A stretch of DNA of 64,000 nt from Ornithinibacillus caprae. Its GTDB lineage: Bacteria > Bacillota > Bacilli > Bacillales > Amphibacillaceae. The DNA is taken from contig NZ_WOCA01000019.1 of assembly GCF_009728145.1 (NCBI RefSeq), forward strand, positions 1 to 64,000. The letters run 5' to 3'. Positions 18,374-27,015 of the stretch are shown here, one piece after another (position 1 is the stretch's first letter; each line of letters starts with the position of its first letter). The notes under the pieces are model-generated. The model worked only from the letters and a program-made list of their open reading frames with translations, did not search any database and was not told the DNA's origin. A program made the position numbers and the translations under genes.

Positions 18374-18550
18374 TTATCTATTCTTTTCTTTATCATTTGT
18401 CTTTATTTCATTGTATATGTTTAACAATCGATCTAGTTCTTGACTTAAGGTAATAGATTCTAGACTTGTAATACCTTTGGATAATGCAACTTCTGTCATT
18501 TGATTACGCAATGTTTCTATTTGGGTGAGGAGTTTGTCAGTATCATACAT
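18374..18550 (-). CDS. Spo0E-like aspartyl-phosphate phosphatase
   Basis: A 58-residue protein of the Spo0E/YnzD/YisI family, which dephosphorylates Spo0A~P and so delays sporulation. The signature SQELDRLLN (residues 36-44) is present, and the whole chain is two short helices, as in the family. The ATG at 18550 has an AAAGGAGG element upstream, but 16 bases away. That is unusually far, and no other start codon lies in frame between them. It is a single gene, divergent from sip and convergent with patA. Confidence 0.85.
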   Translation of the reverse strand: MYDTDKLLTQIETLRNQMTEVALSKGITSLESITLSQELDRLLNIYNEIKTNDKEKNR

Positions 18551-18799
18551 GTTAAAGTTAAAGGAACCTCCTTTAAGTAATTAATACTACTTTAGCACAG
18601 TTATACAAGGAAGAACATGTTATTGTTAATTATTTGCAAATATTTGTTAAGCTCTTTATTACTTCTTTATTATGCTATATAGTTAAAGTTGGTATAATAA
18701 TATCACACAGATAAATAGAATTAAAATGAGAAATTATTTCCTATAATTACCGATATTTAATCATTAATTGCTTTGTTATTAGAGAAAGGAATGTCTTTT

Positions 18800-19324
18800 T
18801 TGGCAAATGTAAAAGAGAAAAACGAATGGATTGAATGGCTTAAAGCTATCATTATTGCTATTATTCTTGCTGTTATTATTAGAAATTTTTTATTTGCCAC
18901 ATCAATCGTTGAAGGTGACAGTATGGACCCAACCCTCGAAAATGGAGAACGGGTTGTATTTAATAAATTTGTATATTTAGTTGGTGAACCTGCACGCGGG
19001 GATATTGTTATTATACAAAGACCACAGAAAAACTATGTGAAACGGGTAATTGGGTTACCAGGAGAAATCATAGAAATTAGAGACCATAAGCTGTACATAA
19101 ATAACGAACAGTACGAGCAAAATTTTCTAACAGAAGATGCAATTAATCATACAGGAAATTTCGGGCCGATTGAAATACCAAAGGATAGCTATTTCGTAAT
19201 GGGTGACCATCGTGCAATTAGCAAAGATAGTAGGAATGGTTTAGGGTTTATTACTGAAGAAGAAATAATTGGAAGATCAGAATTAGTCATCTTCCCCTTA
19301 TCTGAGATGTCTAGAACTAGATAA
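18800..19324 (+). CDS. sipS: Type I signal peptidase
   Basis: A 174-residue Gram-positive type I signal peptidase with one N-terminal membrane anchor (about 15-35). The catalytic serine lies in VEGDSMDPTL and the lysine in YVKRVIGLPG; the C-terminal box GDHRAISKDSRNGLG is intact. It cleaves secretory signal peptides outside the membrane. The start is uncertain: TTG at 18800 sits nine bases from GAAAGGA, an ATG at 18791 touches that site, and a TTG at 18773 has none. Which B. subtilis Sip it matches best cannot be told by eye. Confidence 0.9.
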   Translation: MANVKEKNEWIEWLKAIIIAIILAVIIRNFLFATSIVEGDSMDPTLENGERVVFNKFVYLVGEPARGDIVIIQRPQKNYVKRVIGLPGEIIEIRDHKLYINNEQYEQNFLTEDAINHTGNFGPIEIPKDSYFVMGDHRAISKDSRNGLGFITEEEIIGRSELVIFPLSEMSRTR

Positions 19325-19333
19325 GTCTATAAC

Positions 19334-19366
19334 AAGGTCCAAACACCTTTGTTTGGACCTTTTCTA
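19334..19366 (+). terminator. Terminator of the signal peptidase gene
   Basis: An AAGGTCCAAAC stem pairs with its mirror and is followed by TTTTCT, starting ten bases past the stop. Confidence 0.85.
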
Positions 19367-19369
19367 TTT

Positions 19370-19459
19370 CTATTTTTCATTATCTAATATGCAGTACCCT
19401 ATATTTATAGCTAAAATTCCGAAACAAATAATTCCAAAAGCAACTTCCCAAACTCCCAT
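19370..19459 (-). CDS. 29-residue single-helix membrane peptide
   Basis: A very short open frame with an excellent ribosome site (AAGGAGGTG, seven bases before the ATG at 19459). The product is almost entirely one hydrophobic helix (residues 4-24), with a short charged tail LDNEK. I do not recognise it. It is placed between the converging sip terminator and the zinc-ribbon gene. The strong site and the clean helix argue for a real membrane microprotein. Confidence 0.6.
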   Translation of the reverse strand: MGVWEVAFGIICFGILAINIGYCILDNEK

Positions 19460-19712
19460 TAAGCTGCACCTCCTTGAACTACTTTATGTATAATTTAAAA
19501 GATTATTCAGTGAGATTTTACCGTAGAAAACTTGTCTTTTACAAACATGATTCATCCTGTATAAATAAATCCTAGGTAAATTCACTTAGCAAACCTATCC
19601 TTTATTATCATACCAAGATTCCTCCCCTAAATAAAGAAAAATATGATAAAATGAAGTGAAACTTCAGTGACAATCTAGCAAAATTGCTATTTTCATAAGA
19701 GAAGGTGATTCT

Positions 19713-20876
19713 ATGCTTCACTGCCCGTACTGTGGGTCAGGTGTTAAGGAAAATGAATTATATTGTATTACTTGTGGTAAGGAACTTCCAGATGACCTTA
19801 ATCATCGTTTAGAAGTAAAGAAACGATTGAATCGATTATGGTATATCCCTATTATTACCGTAATCATACTATTTATTTCCACAAGTATTCTTTACCTATA
19901 TTTACAAAACCAATCCTCCCAAGCAAAAGAATATTACGAACAAGGTGAAAAATTCTTAGCTAATAGTGAATATGAGGAAGCTAGAGAGTACTTTAAAAGT
20001 GCTCTACAACGAAAGCAAAACTTTGCACAAGCAGAAAATGCACTAAGCTTTGTAGATGATGCTACTACTGTTAAAAAAGCTATTTCAGCTGCTGATTCTG
20101 AATTAGAGAAAGAAAATTTTCAAGAAGCACTTTCTGTATTAGATGATGCGGAAAGATCATTAAAAAATTACGATGGTAGTGCAGTTAATAATTTAGTAGA
20201 TGAACTAATCCTTCATCGAAATGAAATTAAAGTTGAGCAGCTTAAAAGTATTCTTTCTCAAAATCCGACTATTGATGAATTAAAAACATTACTTTGGGAA
20301 GCAGACGCTATTAAGCAAAACGAAGCAGAGAAAATTGTTGAAAGCATACGTAATCAAATCATTGATTTTACATTTTCAAAAGCTAGTGAACATGTATCAA
20401 ACAAACAATTTACAGATGCACAAACTATCGTTGAAGATGGTTTAAAATATGCACCAGAATCAGAAAAGCTTGGAAGTTTAAAAACAACTATAGAAAAAGA
20501 AAAGCTCTCTTTTGAAGTAACTCAAGAGCAACGTATAGAGCAAGCAATCAACGTAGAAGCAGAGGAACGCGAAATTAATGAAACCGATGCGATTGAGCTT
20601 GTCTCTGTGAAAATTGAAACGGATCAACAAGGTAATATCGTTGTTAAAGGTGAGGTAAAAAGCATTGCTTCTGACCCAGTAAATTCTGTCCTAGTAGATT
20701 ATTCTCTACTTGACAATAACGAAAATGAATTTTTATCAAATGAAGTGTACGTCTATCCAGATACACTCTATCCCCAAGAAACAGGTAAATTTGAGTTTAC
20801 ACACTATGACATTCAAGAAGATATAGAGAAAATTGACATAGACGTTAATACAATAACTTGGTATCTAAATTATTAA
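19713..20876 (+). CDS. Zinc-ribbon membrane protein with TPR-like repeats
   Basis: A 387-residue protein. An N-terminal zinc ribbon has two CxxC pairs (CPYCG at 4-8 and CITCG at 18-22). One membrane helix follows (about 43-64). TPR-like helical repeats come next (about 70-280), including AKEYYEQGEKFLANSEYEEA, and then a C-terminal beta domain resembling FxLYD (290-387). The ribbon would be cytosolic and the rest extracellular. It is 15 bases upstream of the serine protease gene and surely co-transcribed. It may be a scaffold or sensor for that protease (inference). Confidence 0.8.
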   Translation: MLHCPYCGSGVKENELYCITCGKELPDDLNHRLEVKKRLNRLWYIPIITVIILFISTSILYLYLQNQSSQAKEYYEQGEKFLANSEYEEAREYFKSALQRKQNFAQAENALSFVDDATTVKKAISAADSELEKENFQEALSVLDDAERSLKNYDGSAVNNLVDELILHRNEIKVEQLKSILSQNPTIDELKTLLWEADAIKQNEAEKIVESIRNQIIDFTFSKASEHVSNKQFTDAQTIVEDGLKYAPESEKLGSLKTTIEKEKLSFEVTQEQRIEQAINVEAEEREINETDAIELVSVKIETDQQGNIVVKGEVKSIASDPVNSVLVDYSLLDNNENEFLSNEVYVYPDTLYPQETGKFEFTHYDIQEDIEKIDIDVNTITWYLNY

Positions 20877-20891
20877 TGGAGTGATTAATCC

Positions 20892-22037
20892 ATGCGTCAA
20901 AAACGATATCCACCAATTATCCTAGCAATAATCATTGGAATAATTGGATTAACGATCATCTTAACCATGTACATGAATTGGAATGAACAAGAGATATCTG
21001 TTAATAACCCAATCATTAGTAAGGTGGAGATTGATTCACAACCACAAAATTTAAAGAATATTATTCACCAAACAGAAAAAAACGTCGTTCAAATTGAAGC
21101 GCAAAACGAATTGAGCACATTAACAGGCTCAGGATTCCTTTATAATGATCGAGGAGATATTATTACGAATGCACATGTTATTCAAGATGCGGAGATTATC
21201 TACGTACGTACAGCAAATGCTCGTATTTATCCTGCTGCTGTGATTGGTATTGGTGAAGATACAGATATTGCAGTAATTCGTGTCCCCCAGTTAGCTGGAG
21301 AAAGCGGGCTCCCTATTGAAACCGATAATCCAACTGAAATTGGGGATGAAGTAATTGCTCTTGGAAGTCCACATGGCTTTCAAAACACCGTAACCCTTGG
21401 AATTATATCTGGTACCGAACGAAATTTTTCTGTGGAAGGATTTAATTATACGAATGCATACCAAATCTCAGCCCAGATTACGCAAGGAAATAGTGGCGGA
21501 CCACTTCTAAATCGAGAAACCGGAAAAGTAATTGGAATTAATTCTGTCGGTACAGATGACGGTACATTAGGTTTTAGCATTCCAATAAACGATGTAATAA
21601 CACAAATAGAAACCTGGTCCAATGAAGCCCAAAATGAACAACTGCATTTTACTAGTACTGAGGATATGATCAATTCATTGGATCCCGAACAATTTAAAGA
21701 AGATGCCAACTATATCGTCGAATACTTCTTAGACAGTATTTTGATTAGAGATTATGTAAGTGCCTATTCGCTTTTAGGTGATTCCATGCAGTCTTCCACA
21801 TCGTATTCAAACTTTAGGGAGGGCTATATTCAAATAGTAGATTTAACGTACGAAAATATGACAAGTAAGTTAACGGATGACAACCAATTAAATACTACCT
21901 TTAGTGTTACAATTAAAAGAAAGTTACCCGACGAAGAAGAATTACACACAGAAGATAAAACCTATCGATTCACAATTGGTTATGAAAATGATCAATTAAA
22001 AATAATAAACATAAATATTGAAGAGACTGAATCTTAG
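20892..22037 (+). CDS. Membrane-anchored trypsin-like serine protease, HtrA type without PDZ
   Basis: A 381-residue protein with an N-terminal anchor (about 8-28) and a chymotrypsin-fold protease domain (60-250). The catalytic triad is visible: His in NAHVIQD, Asp in GEDTDIAVIRV, Ser in QGNSGGPLLN. The usual C-terminal PDZ domain of HtrA is absent. About 120 residues instead look like an NTF2-like or similar alpha/beta domain. It should act outside the membrane on damaged or specific proteins. It is coupled to the zinc-ribbon/TPR gene and ends at a strong terminator. Confidence 0.85.
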   Translation: MRQKRYPPIILAIIIGIIGLTIILTMYMNWNEQEISVNNPIISKVEIDSQPQNLKNIIHQTEKNVVQIEAQNELSTLTGSGFLYNDRGDIITNAHVIQDAEIIYVRTANARIYPAAVIGIGEDTDIAVIRVPQLAGESGLPIETDNPTEIGDEVIALGSPHGFQNTVTLGIISGTERNFSVEGFNYTNAYQISAQITQGNSGGPLLNRETGKVIGINSVGTDDGTLGFSIPINDVITQIETWSNEAQNEQLHFTSTEDMINSLDPEQFKEDANYIVEYFLDSILIRDYVSAYSLLGDSMQSSTSYSNFREGYIQIVDLTYENMTSKLTDDNQLNTTFSVTIKRKLPDEEELHTEDKTYRFTIGYENDQLKIININIEETES

Positions 22038-22134
22038 ATCTACTGGATAAGAAATACTGTAATAGCATTGTTACCTTTAAAATTCCCCTAATCTTTCAAG
22101 GATGTGTGGATACATTTTTTTATTCAGGTTATAT

Positions 22135-22177
22135 AAAAGGCACGATCATCTAAAAAGAGATGATCGTGCCTTTTTGG
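22135..22177 (+). terminator. Strong terminator of the protease operon
   Basis: A perfect 15-base stem (AAGGCACGATCATCT with its mirror), a six-base loop and a T run. It partly overlaps the start of the repeat at 22173. Confidence 0.92.
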
Positions 22178-22265
22178 CAGATAAGAAATTATATGCTTTC
22201 TTATGCTGCAAAAGTGCAACTAAGGCTTTTGCCATAAAGGTTTGGCAAAAGCCAAGTTTTCTAAT
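22173..22265 (-). repeat. Two-hairpin dispersed element, copy E
   Basis: This is the same element as at 44350, 47508, 57825 and 60894, in the opposite orientation. The linker GCCTTAGTTGCACTTTTGC is shared exactly with copy A. The arms of the first hairpin differ from the other copies (CTTTTGCCA instead of ATTCACCA), yet both arms changed together so pairing is kept. Confidence 0.75.
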
Positions 22266-22268
22266 TTA

Positions 22269-24215
22269 TCACACACGGAAAAACTTCGTTAACTGCTTTG
22301 GTGGTAAAGGTTTACTGAAATAAAACCCTTGCATTTCATCACATCTTTCCTGTGTTAAGAAGTTAAATTGTTCCATTGTCTCCACTCCTTCAGCGATCAC
22401 TTTCATATTTAGGGAATGAGACATATGAATAATGGATTTAACGATTGCTTTATTTTCTCTTTGTTCATCCTTTAAGAACATTTTATCTATTTTCAACTTA
22501 GTAATTGGGAATAAGCTTAAGTATTTAAAAGATGAATATCCAGTACCGAAATCATCAATCGATACAAGTACACCCAAATCTCTTAAGTCCTTTAATGTCT
22601 TTAATATATAATCTTCATTAGACATAGCCATACTTTCCGTTATCTCAAGCTCTAGGTAATATGGAGAAAGACCTGTTTCAGCCAAAATTTCTTTAATTTT
22701 ATCAACCAGACTTCTTTGATGGAACTGCTTCGCAGATAAATTAACACTCACCGTAACAGGATCATACCCTTTATCCTGCCACACTTTATTCTGCTTACAG
22801 GCTTCATACAATACCCAATCACCAATTTCAATGATTAAGCCTGTTTTTTCAGCCAGCGGAATAAACTCAGCCGGTGCAATATATCCTTTTTGTGGGTGAT
22901 TCCATCTTAATAAAGCTTCTAACCCTACCACTTTTCCTGAACTAAGATTTTTTTGAGGTTGATAATGTAGCTCAAATTGCCCTTCTCTTAGTGCCTTCCG
23001 TAATTCTGTTTCCATCGTTAAACGCATTTTAAAGTTTTCAGAGATAGATGAATCAAACAAATTATAATTATTACGATGTTTCTCTTTAATAACATACATT
23101 GCCGAATCAGCATGTTTGATCAAATCATTCGCATTCGTACCATTCTCTGGAAAAATACTAATCCCTATACTTATAGAAGTATAAATTTCATAATCTTCAA
23201 TTTTAATTGGTTTTTCAAACGCAGCTATTATCTCTTCTGCTAGATCAACTGCCGCCTCTTTCGTGGATGCAAGTCGGTGTAGAATTAGAAATTCATCACC
23301 GCTCATTCTAGCAATAAAGGTGTTCATATCTAAGAAGGATTTTAACCTTTCTCCACATGCTGTTAATAATTTATCTCCAAAAGAGTACCCTAAGGTATCA
23401 TTTATTTCCTTAAAGTAATCCAAATCAATGAAGTAAACAGCTAATATTTCACCCGATTTTTTTGCCTCATCAACGGCCTCTTTTAATACTTTGTTAAAAA
23501 AATTACGGTTTGGAAGATCTGTTAATTCATCATAGTAAGCCATATACTCAATCTGATTTTCATTCATAACACGCTCTGTAATATCTTTGAAACTTGCTAC
23601 TTGGATAATGGATCCTTGGTTATTGTATGGATAATCAATGACTTCAACATGGAATTTTGATCCATCCTTCTGTATTCCAATTAATTCATATGGGTTAACT
23701 GAATTCTGATTACTGAGCTTTACAATACTCTTTTGATCAATGAGACGAGTAATTTCCATCCCTTTCATCTCAGAAACAGAATACCCAAACATAGTTGCAA
23801 AGTTAGGATCACAATCAATAATATGATGTTCCCCAAACATAACAATACCTTCTTTATCAGCAAATGTATTTTCATTTATATACTTTTTAATCTCTTCTGA
23901 CTTATCTTGTAAAGACAATGGATGTACGATTAGACAAAATACATTATTAGAAACTAGAATTGATTTTACTTCTAGCAAACTTCCCTTTTTGTTTCTTTGA
24001 TCCATTAAAAGATGAACCTCATTGGATTCCTTAAGTAAATCAAAGTCTATGAAGTCAAATATCGATATGCCCTGTAGGCTTTCCAAACCCAAGACAGAAT
24101 TAGCCTTGTTATTTGTTTCAATTATTTCTCCGTCATCTTGTACAAAAAGGACAGCTTCCTTTAAGGAGGATAATATTCGATTATGCATAGGTAGTACTGT
24201 TTTACCATTTGTCAT
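22269..24215 (-). CDS. PAS-GGDEF-EAL cyclic-di-GMP signalling protein
   Basis: A 648-residue cytosolic protein with two PAS-like domains (about 10-110 and 120-215), a GGDEF domain (220-385) and an EAL domain (395-645). The GGDEF signature reads SGDEF (near 305). The EAL domain keeps its catalytic set: EALLRW (near 432), NLSAKQF, ELEITES, DDFGTGYSS, KIDKMF, AEGVET and QGFYFSKP. So phosphodiesterase activity is likely; cyclase activity is uncertain. TAGGAGA lies eight bases before the ATG. It is 36 bases downstream of ktrD on the same strand, so a shared transcript is possible. Confidence 0.9.
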   Translation of the reverse strand: MTNGKTVLPMHNRILSSLKEAVLFVQDDGEIIETNNKANSVLGLESLQGISIFDFIDFDLLKESNEVHLLMDQRNKKGSLLEVKSILVSNNVFCLIVHPLSLQDKSEEIKKYINENTFADKEGIVMFGEHHIIDCDPNFATMFGYSVSEMKGMEITRLIDQKSIVKLSNQNSVNPYELIGIQKDGSKFHVEVIDYPYNNQGSIIQVASFKDITERVMNENQIEYMAYYDELTDLPNRNFFNKVLKEAVDEAKKSGEILAVYFIDLDYFKEINDTLGYSFGDKLLTACGERLKSFLDMNTFIARMSGDEFLILHRLASTKEAAVDLAEEIIAAFEKPIKIEDYEIYTSISIGISIFPENGTNANDLIKHADSAMYVIKEKHRNNYNLFDSSISENFKMRLTMETELRKALREGQFELHYQPQKNLSSGKVVGLEALLRWNHPQKGYIAPAEFIPLAEKTGLIIEIGDWVLYEACKQNKVWQDKGYDPVTVSVNLSAKQFHQRSLVDKIKEILAETGLSPYYLELEITESMAMSNEDYILKTLKDLRDLGVLVSIDDFGTGYSSFKYLSLFPITKLKIDKMFLKDEQRENKAIVKSIIHMSHSLNMKVIAEGVETMEQFNFLTQERCDEMQGFYFSKPLPPKQLTKFFRV

Positions 24216-24251
24216 AGATTTTATCTCCTAACTCCTTCAATCAAACCATAA

Positions 24252-25616
24252 TTATCCAATAATGATTCTTTCTTTTGGATAATGGAATTTTCCGTTTTGT
24301 TTATTATTTTTAAACATAAATAAAAAAGTAATAATCCCTACCCTACCAATAAACATTAAGATCATAAGAAGAATTTTACTAAACGTTGTCAATTCTCCAG
24401 TAATACCTAATGACAGCCCTACTGTACCGAAAGCTGATGTTATTTCAAATAAGATTTCGGCAAGGGTAAACGGCTCGACTATTGATATCATTAATACCGA
24501 TATAAATACTGTCATAATCGCCATTAACGTTACCGTTACAGCCTTCATTAAATCAGATTCATGTACTTCTCGTTTAAATATACGTATACTATTTCCACCT
24601 CTAGCATACGTTATGATGAAAATAACAACTAATGCAAATGTTGTTGTTCGTATCCCACCACCGGCACTACTAGGTGAAGCACCTATAAACATAAGGAAAG
24701 ACATAAATATATGATTTTGCTCCGTTAGCTGGCTAACATCCATGGTTGATAATCCCCCACTTCTAGTAGTTACAGATTGAAACAACGCATAGAACAACGC
24801 CTCATGCCAGGTTTTATCAGCAAAGAAATTCCCCATGTCAAATAAGTAAATAAATAATGTTCCAATAACAATTAAAAACAAAAAGGTCGTAGTCGTTAGT
24901 TTTGTAAATAAACTAAAACGCATAAAATTTCTCTTATCATATTTCGCAAATAAAAAATCTTTCACTTCTATTAAAACTGGAAATCCGATAGCTCCGAAAA
25001 CGATCAATAGAATATGTACAAATTGCACAAAATAATCGTTTTGAAACGGCACTAAGGACTCGCCAGTAATATCAAATCCACCATTTGTTATACCACTAAT
25101 GGTACTAAAAAAACCATTTAAATAAGCTTCTCCAGCTGTAGGAAAGTACTGCAAGTAATATGTACCTAGAATAAGGAATCCAATCAATTCAATGGTTAAT
25201 AATACAAGAAAAATTTGTTTGATTAGACGAACCATTCCTTCGAATGTTGTTTGATTCTGATCGGTCATAATCAATCTACGTTCTTTTAAACCAATTTTCT
25301 TGCCTAAAATGAGCCAAATAGAAGTACCTATCGCCATTACTCCAACTGCACCTAACTGCATAATAAGGGCTAAAATAATAATACCAGTTGTACTCAGTGT
25401 GTCTGCAACTGTAATCGTACTTAAACCAGTTACACTTAAAGCACTTATAGCAGTAAATACTACATCGATAAATGGTATGCTTACTCCTTTTTGATACGCT
25501 ACGGGTAATGCTAATAATGCAGTAGATACAACTGCTGCAAGAAAATAAAAAAGAAAGATCATTCGAACTGGAGACAAATTCTGTATCCATCGAAAGAAGA
25601 AATTCGAACTAAACAT
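24252..25616 (-). CDS. ktrD: KtrD/KtrB-type potassium channel subunit
   Basis: A 454-residue TrkH-superfamily protein that forms the potassium-conducting pore. Four P-loops are visible, each with the central glycine: ALSVTGLST, SGITNGGFD, VTTRSGGLS and SAFGTVGLS. The gating loop between repeats holds SSAGGGIRTTT. Length fits KtrB/KtrD (about 445-455). A good AAGGAG precedes the ATG. The regulatory subunit KtrC is encoded at 195-863; pairing them follows B. subtilis and is inference here. Confidence 0.92.
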   Translation of the reverse strand: MFSSNFFFRWIQNLSPVRMIFLFYFLAAVVSTALLALPVAYQKGVSIPFIDVVFTAISALSVTGLSTITVADTLSTTGIIILALIMQLGAVGVMAIGTSIWLILGKKIGLKERRLIMTDQNQTTFEGMVRLIKQIFLVLLTIELIGFLILGTYYLQYFPTAGEAYLNGFFSTISGITNGGFDITGESLVPFQNDYFVQFVHILLIVFGAIGFPVLIEVKDFLFAKYDKRNFMRFSLFTKLTTTTFLFLIVIGTLFIYLFDMGNFFADKTWHEALFYALFQSVTTRSGGLSTMDVSQLTEQNHIFMSFLMFIGASPSSAGGGIRTTTFALVVIFIITYARGGNSIRIFKREVHESDLMKAVTVTLMAIMTVFISVLMISIVEPFTLAEILFEITSAFGTVGLSLGITGELTTFSKILLMILMFIGRVGIITFLFMFKNNKQNGKFHYPKERIIIG

Positions 25617-25816
25617 AACTAATACTCCTTAAGTGCCTATTCTTATATCGGCTAGATTGGTTATTATTATAGCAGTTCTAGACAAGAATTTCCTCTATTT
25701 TCGACAAAATTACATATTCACTATACAATTAATAGAGAAGAATATAAAGTAATATGAAAAAATTTAAAATTTTATGAGCTTTCACCCCTAAATATTTTGT
25801 GTTCAGGAGGTTGATC

Positions 25817-26926
25817 ATGGAATTAACAGCTGAATTAGGAACGAAAATTATTGACGAAACAAAGAAACTAATCGATGAGAATATTATTATAGTAGATAAA
25901 GAAGCAACCATTATTGCGAGTACTGACACCACACGTATTGGAGACTTTCATGAAGGTGCAAAGCAAACGATAGAAAAGAACACGGTAACGATTTTAACTA
26001 GTGAGCATCAAAAGAGCATGAAAGGAATTAAACCTGGAGTTAATTTGCCAATAACCATTCATAAAGAAGTAATCGGTGTGATTGGTATTACTGGAAATCC
26101 AACTGAGATCATACCCTTCGCCTCCTTAATGAAAAAAATGACAGAGTTGCTAATTCGAGAAAGTATGTATATCCATGAATCTGAATGGGCTGCAAGAGCT
26201 TTAGAAGTATTTTTTCTTGATTGGGTACAGCTAGAGACCGTACCTCAAGATTTTATTCAACGTGCTGAAGTTTTAGGAATTAACCTAAAATCCAAACTAC
26301 TCTGTACATTAATATATATTCATCAAAACAATGATGCTCACAATATGAATGAATTAATAAACTGGTTGGAATTAACGCTAGATAGTACAGTAGTCAGATG
26401 GGGAAATGATCGATTACTAATGGTTACAGAAGAAAAGCAACGTAATGCTTCAGCGAACTACTTACTTTCAGCCCTAGATTCCTTTAAGTCCTATGCCGAG
26501 TCTAACTATGGTAGTAAATTATCCATCGGTGTTGGTACAGTTTTTGATACAAAAGCAATCAAACCTTCTTACCAAAGGGCTGAAAAAGCTTTAAGAGTCG
26601 CAATGAATACCAATAGTATCATTTTTTATGAAGATCTATTATTAGAAATTTGTTTAGATGATGTAGATGAATCCATAAAAGTTGAATTTATCAATCGTAT
26701 TATTACACCTCTAAAAAAAGAACCTGAATTACTAAACACACTTAGAGCTTATCTAAACAATAATCTCCATGTGAAAAATACTTCATTAGAGTTGCATATA
26801 CACATAAACACACTACATTATCGATTGAAACAAATTCATCAGCTAACGAATCTTAATCCAAGAGATACCTATTCCATTGCGTCGTTTTATACTGCACTTT
26901 ACTATTTAGATGAAAAAACAAATTAA
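25817..26926 (+). CDS. CdaR-family transcriptional regulator
   Basis: A 369-residue regulator with an N-terminal diacid_rec sensor domain (1-130), a middle GGDEF-like degenerate region typical of CdaR (about 150-280) and a C-terminal PucR-type helix-turn-helix (310-365, containing LELHIHINTLHYRLKQI). AGGAGG six bases before the ATG at 25817 fixes the start over a GTG at 25799. It lies directly before glcD-glcF in the same direction, as in the B. subtilis ysfB-ysfC-ysfD set. It probably activates them in response to glycolate or a related acid (inference). Confidence 0.88.
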   Translation: MELTAELGTKIIDETKKLIDENIIIVDKEATIIASTDTTRIGDFHEGAKQTIEKNTVTILTSEHQKSMKGIKPGVNLPITIHKEVIGVIGITGNPTEIIPFASLMKKMTELLIRESMYIHESEWAARALEVFFLDWVQLETVPQDFIQRAEVLGINLKSKLLCTLIYIHQNNDAHNMNELINWLELTLDSTVVRWGNDRLLMVTEEKQRNASANYLLSALDSFKSYAESNYGSKLSIGVGTVFDTKAIKPSYQRAEKALRVAMNTNSIIFYEDLLLEICLDDVDESIKVEFINRIITPLKKEPELLNTLRAYLNNNLHVKNTSLELHIHINTLHYRLKQIHQLTNLNPRDTYSIASFYTALYYLDEKTN

Positions 26927-26936
26927 TATTGTTTTT
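26912..26936 (+). terminator. Weak A/T stem-loop after the regulator
   Basis: AAAAAACAA pairs with TTGTTTTTT across a short AT loop. It is at the end of the regulator gene and could partially separate it from glcD. Confidence 0.4.
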
Positions 26937-27015
26937 TCGTCTTTTTTTTGTATTATCATCTATATAATTCTAGTGATTGATTCTATAAAATGAAAATAAA
27001 AAAGTTAGGAGCTAA

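Noticed and set aside
24022-25590. Several long open frames opposite or out of phase with ktrD and the EAL gene
   Set aside because: They mirror the real genes, have odd composition and no ribosome sites.
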